DNA of 64,000 nucleotides from Rana temporaria (Eukaryota; Chordata; Amphibia; Anura; Ranidae). The notes under the pieces are model-generated. The model was not told the DNA's origin. It did not search any database and saw nothing but the letters and a program-made list of their open reading frames with translations. The position numbers were made by a program, and so were the translations under genes. This document shows positions 41,259 to 52,252 of this stretch, one piece after another; position 1 is the stretch's first letter; the number at the start of each line of letters is the position of its first letter. The stretch spans positions 139,721,422-139,785,421 of the forward strand of contig NC_053499.1 of the NCBI RefSeq assembly GCF_905171775.1, read 5' to 3'.

Positions 41259-41369
41259 TGCGGCAGGAGATTCAGTTTCCTGTTCCCGGCCGGACTGAAA
41301 GGAAGTGAGCACTCAATGTGCACTTCCTGTCAGTCCGGCCGGGAACAGGAAACTGAATCTCCTGTACCG
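41259..41369. repeat. Inverted repeat with 7-bp loop
   Basis: GCGGCAGGAGATTCAGTTTC, TGTTCCCGGCCGGACTGA and AGGAAGTG are mirrored by CACTTCCTGTCAGTCC, GGCCGGGAACAGGAAAC and TGAATCTCCTGTACCGC. The arms of about 51 bp have very few mismatches. The whole may be the core of a larger element bounded by GGGGCCCCAAGCA at 40952 and 41551. Confidence 0.85.
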
Positions 41370-41559
41370 CGTGGTACCCGGCCGAAGTTCGGACTGACAA
41401 GAGGCAGGAAGAGGAGCTTGGCCACACTACAGAGAACGGGAAGTGACGACTTGAGGCAGCAGTGCTGCAGGCTCTCTATAGAGCACTCAGGCGGCTGCAG
41501 CATATAGGAAGCGCGGCAAGGGCCCTGCTTGGGGCCCCAGGCCAGTTTGGGGCCCCAAG

Positions 41560-42136
41560 CAATTGCCCTTTGATCATCACATGCCTGACGAAGGGGTCCT
41601 GCGTGATCCTTAAACGTTGCACTTTTGTGATGTGATTTTTCTGCAATAAAACTTTTTTGGACCTAATTGGACGATCCAAGGTGTGCTGGTGAATATGTTT
41701 GATCCATTGTTGAAACAAAGGAGTGCCCCCTTCTCCTCTGTTGGATGCATTAGGGTGAAAAAACGTGAAGCTTTACAACCCCGTTAAGGGCAACTCTCAC
41801 CAGACTTTATATATTGTGTATTGCCATTTTTCTTTCTGGCTGTGGCATCGGGGCTTAGAGTGAGCTGACTGACAACCAGTATTCTCTCCCCCCCTTTTGT
41901 TCCTGGGGTCATAAGCCCATTTAAGGCCTGTTGGCTCTTACCATCAGGACCACCATTACTGTCATTTTACTACATAACTCTGTAACCCTGTTAATGCTAA
42001 AATCTGCAATTTCGGAAATGCCCACAACCTATATTCTGTTTTCTATCTTGCTTTAATATTCTCTAGTAAAGTATCATCTGACAATCTTTACTATTTCTTT
42101 TGGTATCTTTTGCATTGTGTTTTTTTCTTGAACTAT
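41560..42136. other. Spacer with dispersed-repeat end
   Basis: CCTGACGAAGGGGTCCTGCG, TGATCCTTAAACGTTGC and GCAATAAAACTTTTTTGG look like a dispersed repeat of unknown class. TTTACAACCCCGTTAA at 41773 is a TTAA-family terminus. Nothing else was recognised. Confidence 0.4.
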
Positions 42137-42144
42137 GTCAGAAC

Positions 42145-42902
42145 TAGGGATGGGCAAACGGTTTGGCCCGAGCATAAGTTCGGGCCAAACTTTGGTTGTT
42201 CGGGTGTTCTGGTGAACACCTAACAATATGTTGAGTTCTGGGGAAATTTGAAAGCCGCTGACCCCATTAAAGTCTATGGGACACAAACATGAAAAATAAA
42301 AAGTGCTAATTTTACACGCTAATATGCAAGGTATTGTCATAAAAAGTGTTTGGGGATCCGGGTCCTGCCCCAGGGGACATGTATCAATGCAAAAAAAAAA
42401 AACTTTTTAAAAATAGCATTTTTTTCGGGAGCAGTGATTTAAATAATGCTTAAAGTGAAACAATAAAAGTGAAATATTCCTTGAAATTTTGTAGCTGGGG
42501 GGTGTCTATAGTATGCCTGTAAAGTAGTGCATGTTTCCCGTGTTTAGAACAGTCCCTGCACAAAATGACATTTCTAAAGAAAAAAAAGTCATTTAAAACT
42601 GCTCGCGGCTATTCATGAATTGTCGGGTCCCGTCAATTCAGATAAAAGTCATTGAAAAAAACGTCATGTGTCCCCTCCCAATCCATTACCTTGCCATTTG
42701 GGTCTGGTATGAATATTAAGAGCAGGGTCCCTAAACACTTTTTATGAGAATATCATGCATATAAGCCTTTAAAATTACCACTTTTGATTTTTCATGTTCG
42801 TGTCCCATAGACTTTACCAGTGTTTGTGTGTTCAAACAAATTTTTTGCTTGTTCGGCAAGTTCTGGTGCGAACCGAATTGGGGGGTGTTTGGCCCATCCT
42901 TA
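42145..42902. mobile_element. hAT element with TAGGGATGGGC ends
   Basis: TAGGGATGGGC and GCCCATCCTTA bound 758 bp. GTCAGAAC is repeated exactly at 42137-42144 and 42903-42910. Interior inverted words include GAACACCTAACAA and CCCATTAAAGTCTATGGG. The target copy fits nTnnnnAn, as for Ac-type hAT elements. No transposase. Confidence 0.92.
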
Positions 42903-42910
42903 GTCAGAAC

Positions 42911-43923
42911 CCAGGGTGTTAAAGGTGGCAGGAGGCTTGCAAAGTCAGGGCAACCTCTGGGAACAGGCATTGTCTAGCGGCCCCTACTGGGGTGGCGCTA
43001 CATACTGTATATACCTTATTCTAGCACCTACTGTATATAAGAGGGTGATACACCAACCTGTGCAAGAACTGTTTATACTGTCTAAACAGCACTTACTGTC
43101 ACCATATGAATAGTAGATATCAAAGCCTCTAGATTGAATTTAGCTACTTGACTGAAGTATAGTTCTTGCAGTGCTTAAATCAGAATCTCTGAAAATGTGT
43201 ACTGTAAGTAAAACAATAGGACAATATGTCTGGAAAGTAAGTTTCCAGCCACGTTATACAACTCCTTTGAGAAAACACTCAACTGTGTCTGGGAGACTGG
43301 TATGCATTCTGTTCATACCCAAGATAAATAGTGTATGACATAATGTAATATGGATAGTGAGTTGCTCTGCCTTCATCCTGTACAGTCTAAGATTTAACAC
43401 ATTTCTAAGGAGCCTATAAATTGCATAGACTTTTCCAAGGATTTAAATAGAAACTTTAGTGGAAAAAAAGCTGAAAAGAAGACACAATAGCTTTTTGCAT
43501 CAACAGTTCTCGGCATTGACAACTCAATGTCGTCTTCAGCACAGAGCTGTGAGGGCTATGGCACAGTGCAGGGTGACTATACAGATGTTAAGTGTAGGGG
43601 TTACGTAAAGTCAATGTTAAGGTTAGAGATTAGGTTTAGGGAATGCTTTATGTCAAGGGGGAGGTCTTGCGTTAAGTGCTCTTTTTATGGGTTAGGTTAA
43701 GCATTAGGGTTAGGGTTAAGTGTTAGAGGGTTTTGTTAAAGTAAGCTTGTGTTTTGTCCACCCAATTAGATTATGTGAAACTTGGTGCCTGCATCTAATT
43801 ATATTCACCTTTCCTTTGCTCTTTTTCCACCCCAGTTGATCACCAAGTGAAGAAAAATATCCAGTACTTCCATGTATGGGGAGCATGTAAATCACCTCTC
43901 TTCCTCCCACTTGTGATAGGTGA
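42911..43923. other. Unclassified spacer with short telomere-like run
   Basis: About 1 kb with no recognised gene. GCATTAGGGTTAGGGTTAAG near 43701-43720 and nearby GTTAGG words are a degenerate TTAGGG-like tract. Confidence 0.4.
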
Positions 43924-43931
43924 TTGGCCAT

Positions 43932-44583
43932 TAGACATGTGCATTCGTTGTCGTCCGAATGCATTTTTGTCTGAATTTCAGGTATGTTCGTTATCGATTT
44001 AACAAACGTTAACGAAAGCACAGAAGACTAAAACCGAAAGATCCGACATAAACAAATGCTTTATTTTAGTTTTTGTTGCGGTCGAATGTGCCTAACCTTA
44101 ACTCTATTAGTCCAATATTATTCTACATAAAGAGAAAATATTTGACATAGAGAGAAAAGATTTGACATAGAGAGAAAAGATTCGACATAGAGAGACATGA
44201 AGATTCGACATAGAGAGACATGAAGATTCAACATAGAGAGACATGAAGATTCGACATAGAGAGACATGAAGATTCGACATAGAGAGACATGAAGATTCGA
44301 CATAGAGAGACATGAAGATTCGACATAGAGAGACATGAAGAGTCGAAATGTTTTTTTTTTTTTTTAAAGATTCTGTTGAATCTTCTTTTTTTTTCTTAGA
44401 ACATTCGACAGACACCATAAGCCTTCAATGACAGATTCAACCATAATTTGGATTTTCGGACAAATGCATTTTTTTAACGAAAAACAAAATAAATGAAAAC
44501 GAATTTCGGGATTAACTAAATACATTTATTTTTCGGACGAAAACAAAATTACAAAACAAAATATTTCAGTGTGCACATGTCTA
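43932..44583. mobile_element. hAT element with TAGACATGTGC ends
   Basis: TAGACATGTGCATTCG and GTGTGCACATGTCTA bound 652 bp. TTGGCCAT is exact at 43924-43931 and 44584-44591. The middle is a tandem array of GATTCGACATAGAGAGACAT. It lacks the family A insertion of its relative at 20862 and shows the empty site CCTTAACTCTATTAG. Confidence 0.93.
44125..44345. repeat. 23-bp tandem array inside a hAT element
   Basis: GATTCGACATAGAGAG plus ACATGAA, about seven near-identical units, preceded by shorter GATTTGACATAGAGAGAAAA units. Open minus-strand frames (repeating LHVSLCRIF) are a by-product. Confidence 0.92.
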
Positions 44584-44591
44584 TTGGCCAT

Positions 44592-44948
44592 TTAGTCACT
44601 TAATGCAGCGCTGCAGCACATGAGGTGGAAGGGGTCTTCAGCTCTAATTACATTACGTTTGGGTTAGGTGTTAGATGGTTGTGTTAAAGTGAATTTGTGT
44701 TTTACCCATCCAACTAAATTACATTAACCCTGGTCCCGGCATCTGATTATATTCATCAAATTGGGATAACATCTACTTTATATTTGTTACATGTCCCCAT
44801 GCTCTGTTCTGGCCCCTCTGGCAAGGAAAACAAATCCTAGGTAGTTCTCTTTGTTCATGAGTGGGCTGGGCAGTTGTGTTTGCTCTAAATAACCCTGGCT
44901 GTACTGTGGAGGTGGATCTTCTTTATCAAATGTAACAAAGCATTAACG
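44592..44948. other. Unclassified spacer
   Basis: No gene or repeat terminus recognised. Confidence 0.4.
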
Positions 44949-44956
44949 GTCTAGAG

Positions 44957-45115
44957 CAGGGATTTGCAATTAGCGGACCTCCAGTTGTTGCAGAACTACA
45001 AATCCCATGAGGCATAGCAAGACTCTGACAGCAACAAGCATGACACCCAAAGGCAGAGGCATGATGGGACTTGTAGTTTTGGAACAGCTGGAGGTCCACT
45101 ATATGCAAATCCCTG
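44957..45115. mobile_element. 159-bp hAT MITE with exact target duplication
   Basis: CAGGGATTTGCAATTAGCG and TATGCAAATCCCTG bound it, and GTCTAGAG lies on both sides (44949-44956 and 45116-45123). It is a sister to 8618-8767, sharing GGACCTCCAG, TTGCAGAACTACAA and CATGATGGGACTTGTAGTTT. Confidence 0.93.
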
Positions 45116-45123
45116 GTCTAGAG

Positions 45124-45489
45124 ACTGAGCGTTTTGCATTATATATAGGTGAGGACAGATTTGGGGCTAGGTTCATTCTAACATTGTTCAAAAGACCTTG
45201 CAGTCAGTCATGACACCTTCTCCTTTTTAAAGCATACTGTGTAAATGGAAACACATAATAAACATATAGTGGAGTTTTCTCAAATTTAAATAGTAGCAAT
45301 ATACTCCAAGCCCCTCCTACTGCCACATCCACTATTCGGCATTGTGCATTGTGGGACCTTTTTTGCACACAGGTCCATTGTATTCAGAAAATACCCCTGC
45401 AAATTATCCTTTATATAGTGTTATCACGTGAATGAATGCTAATTGTTTATTAGCTTGTAGACATGTGCCTACTTAATATTTTGCTAGTA
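45124..45489. other. Unclassified spacer
   Basis: No gene or repeat recognised. It ends at the TA of the next element. Confidence 0.4.
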
Positions 45490-45907
45490 AGGCCACTTTC
45501 ACACTGGGGCAGGAGGCGCAGTGGCGGTATAGCGGCGCTATACCGTCGTAATTGCCGCGGGATTCGGCCCCTATTGGTGCGGTATTAACCCCCGCTAGCG
45601 GCCGATAAAGGGTTAATACCGCCCGCAATGCGCCTCTGCAGAGGCGCATTGCGGGCGGTATTCCCGCGGTTTCCCATTGTTTTAAATGGGAAGGAGCGGT
45701 GAAGGAGCGGTATACATACCGCTCCTCTCACCGCTCCAAAGATGCTGCTTGCAGGAGATTTTTTTCTCTCTTGCTAGCGCATCGCCTCAGTGTGAAAGCC
45801 TTCAGGCTTTCACATTGAGAAGGCTAGGCAGGAGTTTTTCAGGTGGTATTTAGGCGCCTTTTTTAGCGCTTTACCGCCTGAAAAACTCCTCAGTGTGAAA
45901 GGCGCCT
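45490..45907. mobile_element. Family A2 MITE (AGGCCACTTTCACACTG ends)
   Basis: It runs from AGGCCACTTTCACACTG to CAGTGTGAAAGGCGCCT after TA. The interior is nearly all inverted words: GGCGGTATAGCGGCGC, CGCAATGCGCCTCTGCAG with its complement, and GGAGCGGTATACATACCGCTCC. It folds into several strong hairpins. It is non-coding. Confidence 0.82.
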
Positions 45908-46379
45908 AAGTGAGAGTTAGCTACACAGGCTAGGGAAGGGTTAAAGTGGTTGTAACGCTGAGTCATGGAATTTAAACAAAGAACATATATCTGTAGTGTT
46001 TACTTATCTCTCTCCAAAGCTCTAAGTTTTGTTTCTCTCTGGTGCTTCATTCCTCTGTTATCAGCATGAGTCACTTTTAAGAAGTACGCTGGACTGGTGG
46101 AGGTAGAATGACCTTAGCAATGTACATCCTCAATGTAACTTACTTAGGAGAGTGCAGTAATGTGAGACATTACGTTTTACAAATGAACTCTAAACATTGC
46201 ACTACTGCACACAGTGTACGGCTCATCTCTAAGCCAGTGTTTCACCATGAGATCATGAGTACATGACTTTCACGTGAACGCGGCCCTGCCTGATCCCGAG
46301 CATTGATGAGAGCGTGTACTCGAAAGGAGAACTCTCCCCCTGCATGTGCAGGGTGAGTAGGCCCTGACCAAAAGTTAGT
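45908..46379. other. Unclassified spacer
   Basis: GTTAAAGTGGTTGTAACG at 45942 is a TTAAAGTGGTTGTAAA-type start. Otherwise nothing was recognised. Confidence 0.4.
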
Positions 46380-46387
46380 ATGGGCTA

Positions 46388-46806
46388 CATAGGTGTGCGC
46401 AACCTATTGCATTAAGGTGTGCACACCAAAGCTCAAACACACATGCGTGTGTAATATACCATATATGGCAGTGGGCAAGTCAGTAGGGCTTTGTCAGCAG
46501 GGCAGAGATCGGTGTCAGTAGTTTATCTTTATTTGTATTATTATTATTATTTTTTTTACAAATTTATTTTTATTTTATTTATTTTTTAATATTATTATTA
46601 TTATTATTTTTTAGGAGCCCTGTTTGGTGAAATATCAGTGGTCTAAACAGACCCCTGATGTCTAACTTTTGAGACAGAGAAAGGGACTGAGGACAGAGAT
46701 TCCCCAGTCCCTTTCTCTGCAGCCAGGCAGCAGGGGGAATCTGCATAGTACAGGGTGTTTAGGGTGTGCCCAGGCACATCTTACACCCTATGTGCGCACG
46801 CCTATG
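46388..46806. mobile_element. hAT-like element with CATAGGTGTGCGCA ends
   Basis: CATAGGTGTGCGCAACC and TATGTGCGCACGCCTATG bound 419 bp. ATGGGCTA is exact at 46380-46387 and 46807-46814. The interior contains an ATT/TTA-rich microsatellite (46535-46612) and AGTCCCTTTCTCTG pairs. The 8-bp duplication supports hAT. Confidence 0.9.
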
Positions 46807-46814
46807 ATGGGCTA

Positions 46815-47642
46815 TTGAATTTGTATTTAGAGAAAGTGAGGTTACCTCTACCTGTCAATTTTTTTATGTTTAGTCCTGCCGGCTGCCGACATCACAGCAG
46901 AATCAGAGATACAGATTGGGAAAGGAATTGAAATGATAAAAGCCTGTGGTAATAATAATATAATATTTTGCATACATTTTAAAATGTATGAGCAAGTTTT
47001 TTATTTTATTTTTTATTTTGTGGGTAATATATGAAGAGTTTTACTAGCCAGAAAACAATATATATTGACAGTAAGTGCACTGACGTTCAGAAAGCGGATA
47101 CATCTTAATGACAAAAACCCGAAGAAGCCGATCTTCCGTAAATTACCGAACGAGGGTGTGATGTCCATTAATCATCTAATCTCTAATGAGATTACTCCAC
47201 GCGAGAGACCGACCACTTCACATAATGCATTCCATCTAAAATGAGCACTCAGACGGCCCCAGAAGAGGAAATTATTTATTTAGGTTTTTTTCATCTACCA
47301 GCGGACACAGTCGGGAATTCTATATTAAACTGTAGCAGATGGCTGATTAGAGTGGAGTGGATTACATTGAAGGTACTTTTTTTTTTAAGGACTGGTTTCA
47401 TAGGGTGAAATGAACAAGCATTCCTACCATCAGATTTTACTCCCATGGCACCTCTGTGTATCAACCACTTTGTCAACTGTCTATTTGCAGCATTTGGAAG
47501 ACGTTGAGTTGAAAAAAAAAAAATGAAATGGGTCATGTGATCTCTCAAGCGTCACTTGAAATAGGTCATGTGATGTTACCAAAAAAGATGGCTAAAGGGT
47601 TGCCTAGCATAAGAATAAGGCTAGAATGAAGGCACACTGTGA
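46815..47642. other. Unclassified spacer
   Basis: About 830 bp without a recognised gene or repeat family. Confidence 0.4.
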
Positions 47643-47644
47643 TA

Positions 47645-47912
47645 TGCCACGTACACACGATAGGACATTCCGACAACAAAACCGTGGTTTTGTTGTCGGA
47701 ACCGGATGTTGGCTCAAACTTGTCTTGCATACACACGGTCACACAAATGTTGTCGGAAATTCCGAACGTCAAGAACACGGTGACGTACAACACTACAACG
47801 AGCCGAGAAAAATTAAGTTCAATGATTCCGAGAATGCGTCAAGTTGATTCCGAGCATGCGTAGGATTTTTGTGCGTTGAATTGTGTACACACGGTCGGAA
47901 CAACAACTTGTC
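47645..47912. mobile_element. Left part of a family A MITE
   Basis: TGCCACGTACACACGATAGG follows TA at 47643-47644. GTTGTCGGAA words, TACACACGGTCACAC and TTGATTCCGAGCATGCG follow. The sequence passes into a family C element at about 47913 with no right terminus, so it is truncated. Confidence 0.72.
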
Positions 47913-48708
47913 AAGATGCTGATGCGCGTGCCTGGTGACCGTGATGTCCGCCAGGTACCCACGATCGGCAATGACAGAGCAGGGACGTGGAGCTCTGTGT
48001 GTAAACACAGAGCTCCACGTCCTGTCAGGGAGAGAGGAGACAGATGCTGTACATAGGGACACAGCATCGGTCACCTCCCCCAGTCAGTCCCCCTCCACAC
48101 TCAGTTAGAACACACCCAGGGTACATATTTAACCCCTTCCTCGCCCCCTAGTGTTAACCCCTTCCCTGCCAGTCACATTTATACAGTTATTAGTGCGTTT
48201 TTATAGCGCTGTTCACTGTATTAATGTGAATGGTCCCAAAAATGTGTCAAAAGTGTCCGATGTGTCCGGCGCAATATCGCAGTCCTGACAAAATTCGCAG
48301 ATCGCCGTATTACTAGTAAAAAAATAAATAAAAAAAATGTCAGAATTCTATCCCTTATTTTGTAGCCACTATAACTTTTGAGCAAACCAATCACTATACG
48401 CTTATTGCGATTTTTTTTTAATCAAAAATATGTAGAATACATGTCGGCCTAAACTGAGAAAAAAAAAAAATATTTTTTTTGGGGGGATATTTATTATAGC
48501 AAAAAGTAAAAAATATTGAATTTTTTTCTAAATTGTCGCTCTATTTTTGTTTATAGCGCAAAAAATAAAAACCGCAGAGGTGATCAAATACCACCAAAAG
48601 AAAGCTCTATTTGTGGTAAAAAAAGGACGCCAATTTTGTTTGGGAGCCACGTTGCACGACCGCGTAATTGTCAGTTAAAGCGACACAGTGCCGAATCGCA
48701 AAAATCTT
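47913..48708 (+). mobile_element. Family C TTAA element, truncated at both ends
   Basis: A GATCGGCAATGACAGAG section is followed by a perfect AGAGCTCCACGTCCTGTCA/TGACAGAGCAGGGACGTGG-type hairpin near 47975-48030. The shared core follows: GTTAGAACACACCC, CTAGTGTTAACCCCTT, ACCACCAAAAGAAAGC. It is cut at about 48708 by a hAT end. Confidence 0.75.
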
Positions 48709-48770
48709 TACGAATCTACGGAACGAGACAAAACTAAACAATTTTTTTTTTGTTGTTGTGCACATGTCTA
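48709..48770. mobile_element. Right end of the TAGACATGTGC hAT family
   Basis: ACAAAACTAAACAATTTTTT and TGTGCACATGTCTA match the right terminus at 44560-44583 loosely. Only the last 60 bp are present, followed at once by the 30-bp minisatellite. Confidence 0.5.
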
Positions 48771-48773
48771 GAG

Positions 48774-49473
48774 CAGAGCTTGTACCAGTATGCATATCAG
48801 GGACAGAGCTTGTACCAGTATGGATATCAGGGACAGAGCTTGTACCAGTATGGATATAAGGAGCAGAGCTTTTACCAGTATGCATATCAGGGACAGAGAT
48901 TGTACCAGTATGCATATCAGGGGAAGTGCTTGTACCAGTATGCATATCAGGGACAGAGATTGTACCAATATGGATATCAGGGGCAGAGCGTGTACCAGTA
49001 TGAATATCAGGGGCAGAACTTATACCAATATGGATATCAGGGGCAGAGCTTGTACCAGTATGGATATAAGGGACAGAGCTTGTACCAATATGGATATCAG
49101 GGGCAGAGCTTGTACCAGTATGAATATCTGGGGCAGAGCTTGTACCAATATGGATATCAGGTGCAGAGCTTGTACCAGTATGGATATAAGGGACAGAGCT
49201 TGTACCAGTATGGATATAAGGGACAGAGCTTGTACCAGTATGGATATAAGGCACAGAACTTATACCAGTATGGATATAAGGGACAGAGCTTGTACCAGTA
49301 TGGATATAAGGGGCAGAGCTTGTACCAGTATGGATATAAGGGACAGAGCTTGTACCAGTATGGATATAAGGGACAGAGATTGTACCAGGGGCCCAGCTTG
49401 TACCAGTATGGATATAAGGGGCAGAGCTTGTACTAGTATGGATATAAGGGGCAGAGCTTGTACTAGTATGGAT
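48774..49473. repeat. 30-bp minisatellite, about 23 copies
   Basis: The unit is GAGCTTGTACCAGTATGGAT then ATCAGGGACA, with ATAAGG variants concentrated toward the right. Because 30 is a multiple of three and the unit lacks stops, several frames on both strands stay open for over 200 codons. I do not call a protein. Confidence 0.97.
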
Positions 49474-50268
49474 ATCTAAAGACAACTATGATAGCTATAG
49501 TAGTTCCGGTTGGTTTTAAAACTAAGTCAGGTTTGTAGTAAACTTTTAGTATCATGCTTTGCACCTTGAATTTTACTCTCATGGAAGCAATCGAAATGTA
49601 GCCATTAGAGAATTCCCATTTCAGTCATCTGGATATTTGAGCAAGCATCTTGCAATGCGTTGGCACACCAGCCAAGGAAATACTGGCAGAAGAAATTAAT
49701 TTATATTTTGCACATGCAACTCTGCTCTCACCAGCCAAAAATCGACTTTTTATTTTACTTTTGTTCTGTATAAAGATAGTAACTGGTGTTATTTTTGGAC
49801 TAATCAGAATGAATGCAGAAGGGTAAAGGAAAGAGTGAATTTCAATTTTCACATGTAAAAATTCAATTATCAGTAAAATAACATATTTCTAAAAAAGAAG
49901 AACGCAATACATACTATTATTCCATTGCTGCCTACATTTCTGCTAAGGTATTATATTTCAAAAAAGTAATTTTTACACTTTAAGAAACAACAAAAAGAAT
50001 ATTGGTAAAAATGCAGCTTTAAGGTCAATAAAAGTATCAGTAAGGTAATAGTTGTTTCTCGGTTGTGTATCAGTATTAATGTTTCTGGTAGATATAAACT
50101 GAGGTTGGAAATAACTGTTGTCTATGGAATGTAGCTTCGGGGAAGATAAACAATGTAGTGCTCCCTCAGTTTCTCTTCTATATGGCTAAGTTCTAGAAAG
50201 AAGAAGTATATAAAAAAAAATCAGATGGCCGCTAACAAAGTTTACATATTGAGATATAATGTATACAG
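49474..50268. other. Unclassified spacer
   Basis: About 800 bp, AT-rich, with no recognised gene or element. Confidence 0.4.
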
Positions 50269-50290
50269 TGCCCTGAAAAAGTATTTATAA
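50269..50290. mobile_element. Tc1 left terminus
   Basis: CAGTGCCCTGAAAAAGTATT is a Tc1-type terminal repeat. The element continues at 51262 after an insertion. Confidence 0.65.
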
Positions 50291-51255
50291 CTAGAGTTGA
50301 GCGGACACCTGGATGTTCGGGTCCGAACCCGAACTTTAAAAATACAGTTCGGGTTCGGGAACCCGAACTCCGAACCCCATTGTAGTCAATGGGACACGGA
50401 CTTTTAGAAAAAAAAATGCGTGGAGGTCCCCGCAAATTCAATAACCAGACCCTTTAGGGGAACCCCTCCGTCAATTTAAAAAAAAATGACGTGCGGTTCC
50501 CCCTAAATATCCATAACCAGACCGTTATCCAAGCACGTTGACCTGGCCGGCCGCAGAAAAGAGGGGGGGACAGAGTGCGGCCCCCCCCTCTCCTGAACCG
50601 CACCAGGCCACATGCCCTCAACATGGGGAGGATGTCCCCATGTTGATGGGGACAAGGGTCTCATCCCCACAACCCTTGCCCGGTGGTTGTGGGGGTATGC
50701 GGGCGGGAGGTTTATCAGAATCTGGAAGACCCCTTTAACAAAGGGGACCCCCAGATCCTGACCCCCCCCTGTGTGAAATGGTAATGGGGTACACTGTACC
50801 CCTACCATTTCACGAAGGAAGTGTAAAGTCTTGTAAAAAAAAAACACACTGACACCGTAGAATAAAGTCCTTTATTAATAAAAAAAAAAAAAGAAAAAAC
50901 CTCCAGCGGTGAGAAATCCACTCGTTCCCGGCTTCCTGCGTTGTCCTGATCCTGCGATGGCTGCGGGTGATCTCCAGCGATGAGAAGATCCTGCGTCGGG
51001 TGATCTCCGCTCCATTGATGAGAAGATCCATCCATCCAGCGCAGCAGCATCCCCGACCTCCTCTCACCGCTGGACACAGCCCAGCGAATGACGCGCTGCA
51101 GCTGTGACATTACTTATATAGAGGAGGCAGAGCCACCCGTCACGGGTTTTTTTTTTTTACAACTCCTTTAAGCCTAAATATACGATTTGTGCATATATGT
51201 GTAACTACATTCATTTAAATGCTTGTAGACAATAGACATTTGTTAAAGGGGTCTT
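50291..51255. mobile_element. Repeat inserted in a Tc1 element (GTTGAGCGGACACC family)
   Basis: AGAGTTGAGCGGACACC and GTTCGGGTCCGAACCCG pairs open the insert. CAATGGGACACGGAC, two CGTTTTTTTTAAATTGACGG-like words and a GC-rich part with GATGAGAAGATCC repeats follow. It ends near GGCAGAGCCACCCGTCAC and a TTACAACTCCTTTAAG terminus. The class and exact borders are unclear. No gene. Confidence 0.45.
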
Positions 51256-51261
51256 CCAGAT

Positions 51262-51934
51262 TCTGATAAACCTTTGTCATGTTACAACCAAAAACATAAA
51301 TGTATTATATTGGGATTTTATATGATAGACCAACACAATTATGAAGTGGAAGGAAAATGATAAATGGTTTTAAATTTTTTGTTTTACAAACAAATATCTG
51401 AAAAATTTGGCATGCATTTGTATTCAGCCCCCTTTACTCTGATACCTTTAACTAAAATCTAGTGGAACCAATTGCCCTCAGAAATCACCTAATTCGTCAA
51501 TAGTGCCCACCTGTGTGTTATTTAATCTCAGTATAAATGCAGCTGTTCTATGAAGCCCTCAGAGGTTTGTTAGAGAATCTTAGTAAACAGGGATAAAGGT
51601 TAGGTTATAAAAAAATACCCCAAGCTTTGAACATCTCATGGTGCACTGTTCAATCCATCATCCAAAAATAAAAAGAGTATGGCACAACTGCAAACCTACC
51701 AAGACATGGCCGTTCGCCTAAACTGACAGGCCGAGCAAGGAGAGCATTATTCAGAGAATCAGCCAAGAGGCCCACAGCTCAGGTGGGAGAATCTGTCCAC
51801 AGGATAACTACTAGTCGTGCTCTCCACAAATCTGACCTTTATAGAAGAGTGGAAAGAAGAAAGTAATTGTTGAAAGAAAGCCATAAGAAAGAATTCCCAT
51901 TTACAGTTTGTGAGAAGCCATGTGGGGGTTATTT
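51262..51934 (+). pseudogene. Tc1 element, left half with internal deletions
   Basis: TGTCATGTTACAACCAAAAA, TTTATATGATAGACCAAC, CAGCCCCCTTTACTCTGAT, ACATCTCATGGTGCACTG and GGCCGAGCAAGGAGAGC are, from memory, the 5' region and N-terminal coding part of a common vertebrate Tc1 element. A SSSIRKWKEYGTT-like helix-turn-helix region is recognisable only in broken frames. The catalytic region is absent, and a family A MITE fragment abuts at about 51943. Confidence 0.8.
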
Positions 51935-51942
51935 ATCCATAG

Positions 51943-52252
51943 GTTAAAAAAAAAGCAATCTTGTTTTAAATTTAACCGATGGATACCTAACCGATAGGAA
52001 AAAAACGATCGTTAGTAGGCACAACCATCGGTTAAAAATCCACGCATGCTCAGAATCAAGTCGACGCATGCTTGGAAGCATTAAACTTCATTTTTTTCAG
52101 CACGTCATTGTGTTTTACGTCACCGCGTTCTGACACTATCGTTTTTTTAACCGATGGTGTGTAGGCACGACTGACCATCAGTCAGCTTCATCGGTTAACC
52201 AATGAAAACGGTCCATCAGACTGTTCTCATCAGATGGACCAATCGTGCGGCA
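51943..52252. mobile_element. Family A MITE, left end lost
   Basis: TTTAACCGATGGATACC, CACGCATGCTCAGAATC, ATGTTCTCATCAGATGG-like words and a short end CAATCGTGCGGCA match 4215-4624 and 37972-38393. The GTACACACG left terminus is missing, and the right terminus has lost the TGTGTA block. Confidence 0.75.

Noticed and set aside
41085..41507. Proline-rich open frame of 140 codons
   Set aside because: Its first half is a C/T low-complexity tract and its second half is the hairpin at 41259-41369.
43600..43735. Interstitial telomere sequence (TTAGGG words)
   Set aside because: Only two adjacent TTAGGG units with scattered GTTAGG words; too short and degenerate to claim.
44107..44418. Repeating LHVSLCRIFMS minus-strand frames
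   Set aside because: Product of the 23-bp GATTCGACATAGAGAG array within a hAT element.
48774..49473. CRISPR-like array of 30-bp repeats
   Set aside because: Repeats are directly adjacent with no unique spacers, and the sequence is vertebrate.
48607..49485. Minus-strand open frame of 292 codons, and plus-strand frames of about 228 codons
   Set aside because: They are produced by the 30-bp minisatellite, whose unit is a multiple of three and stop-free; several frames are open at once.
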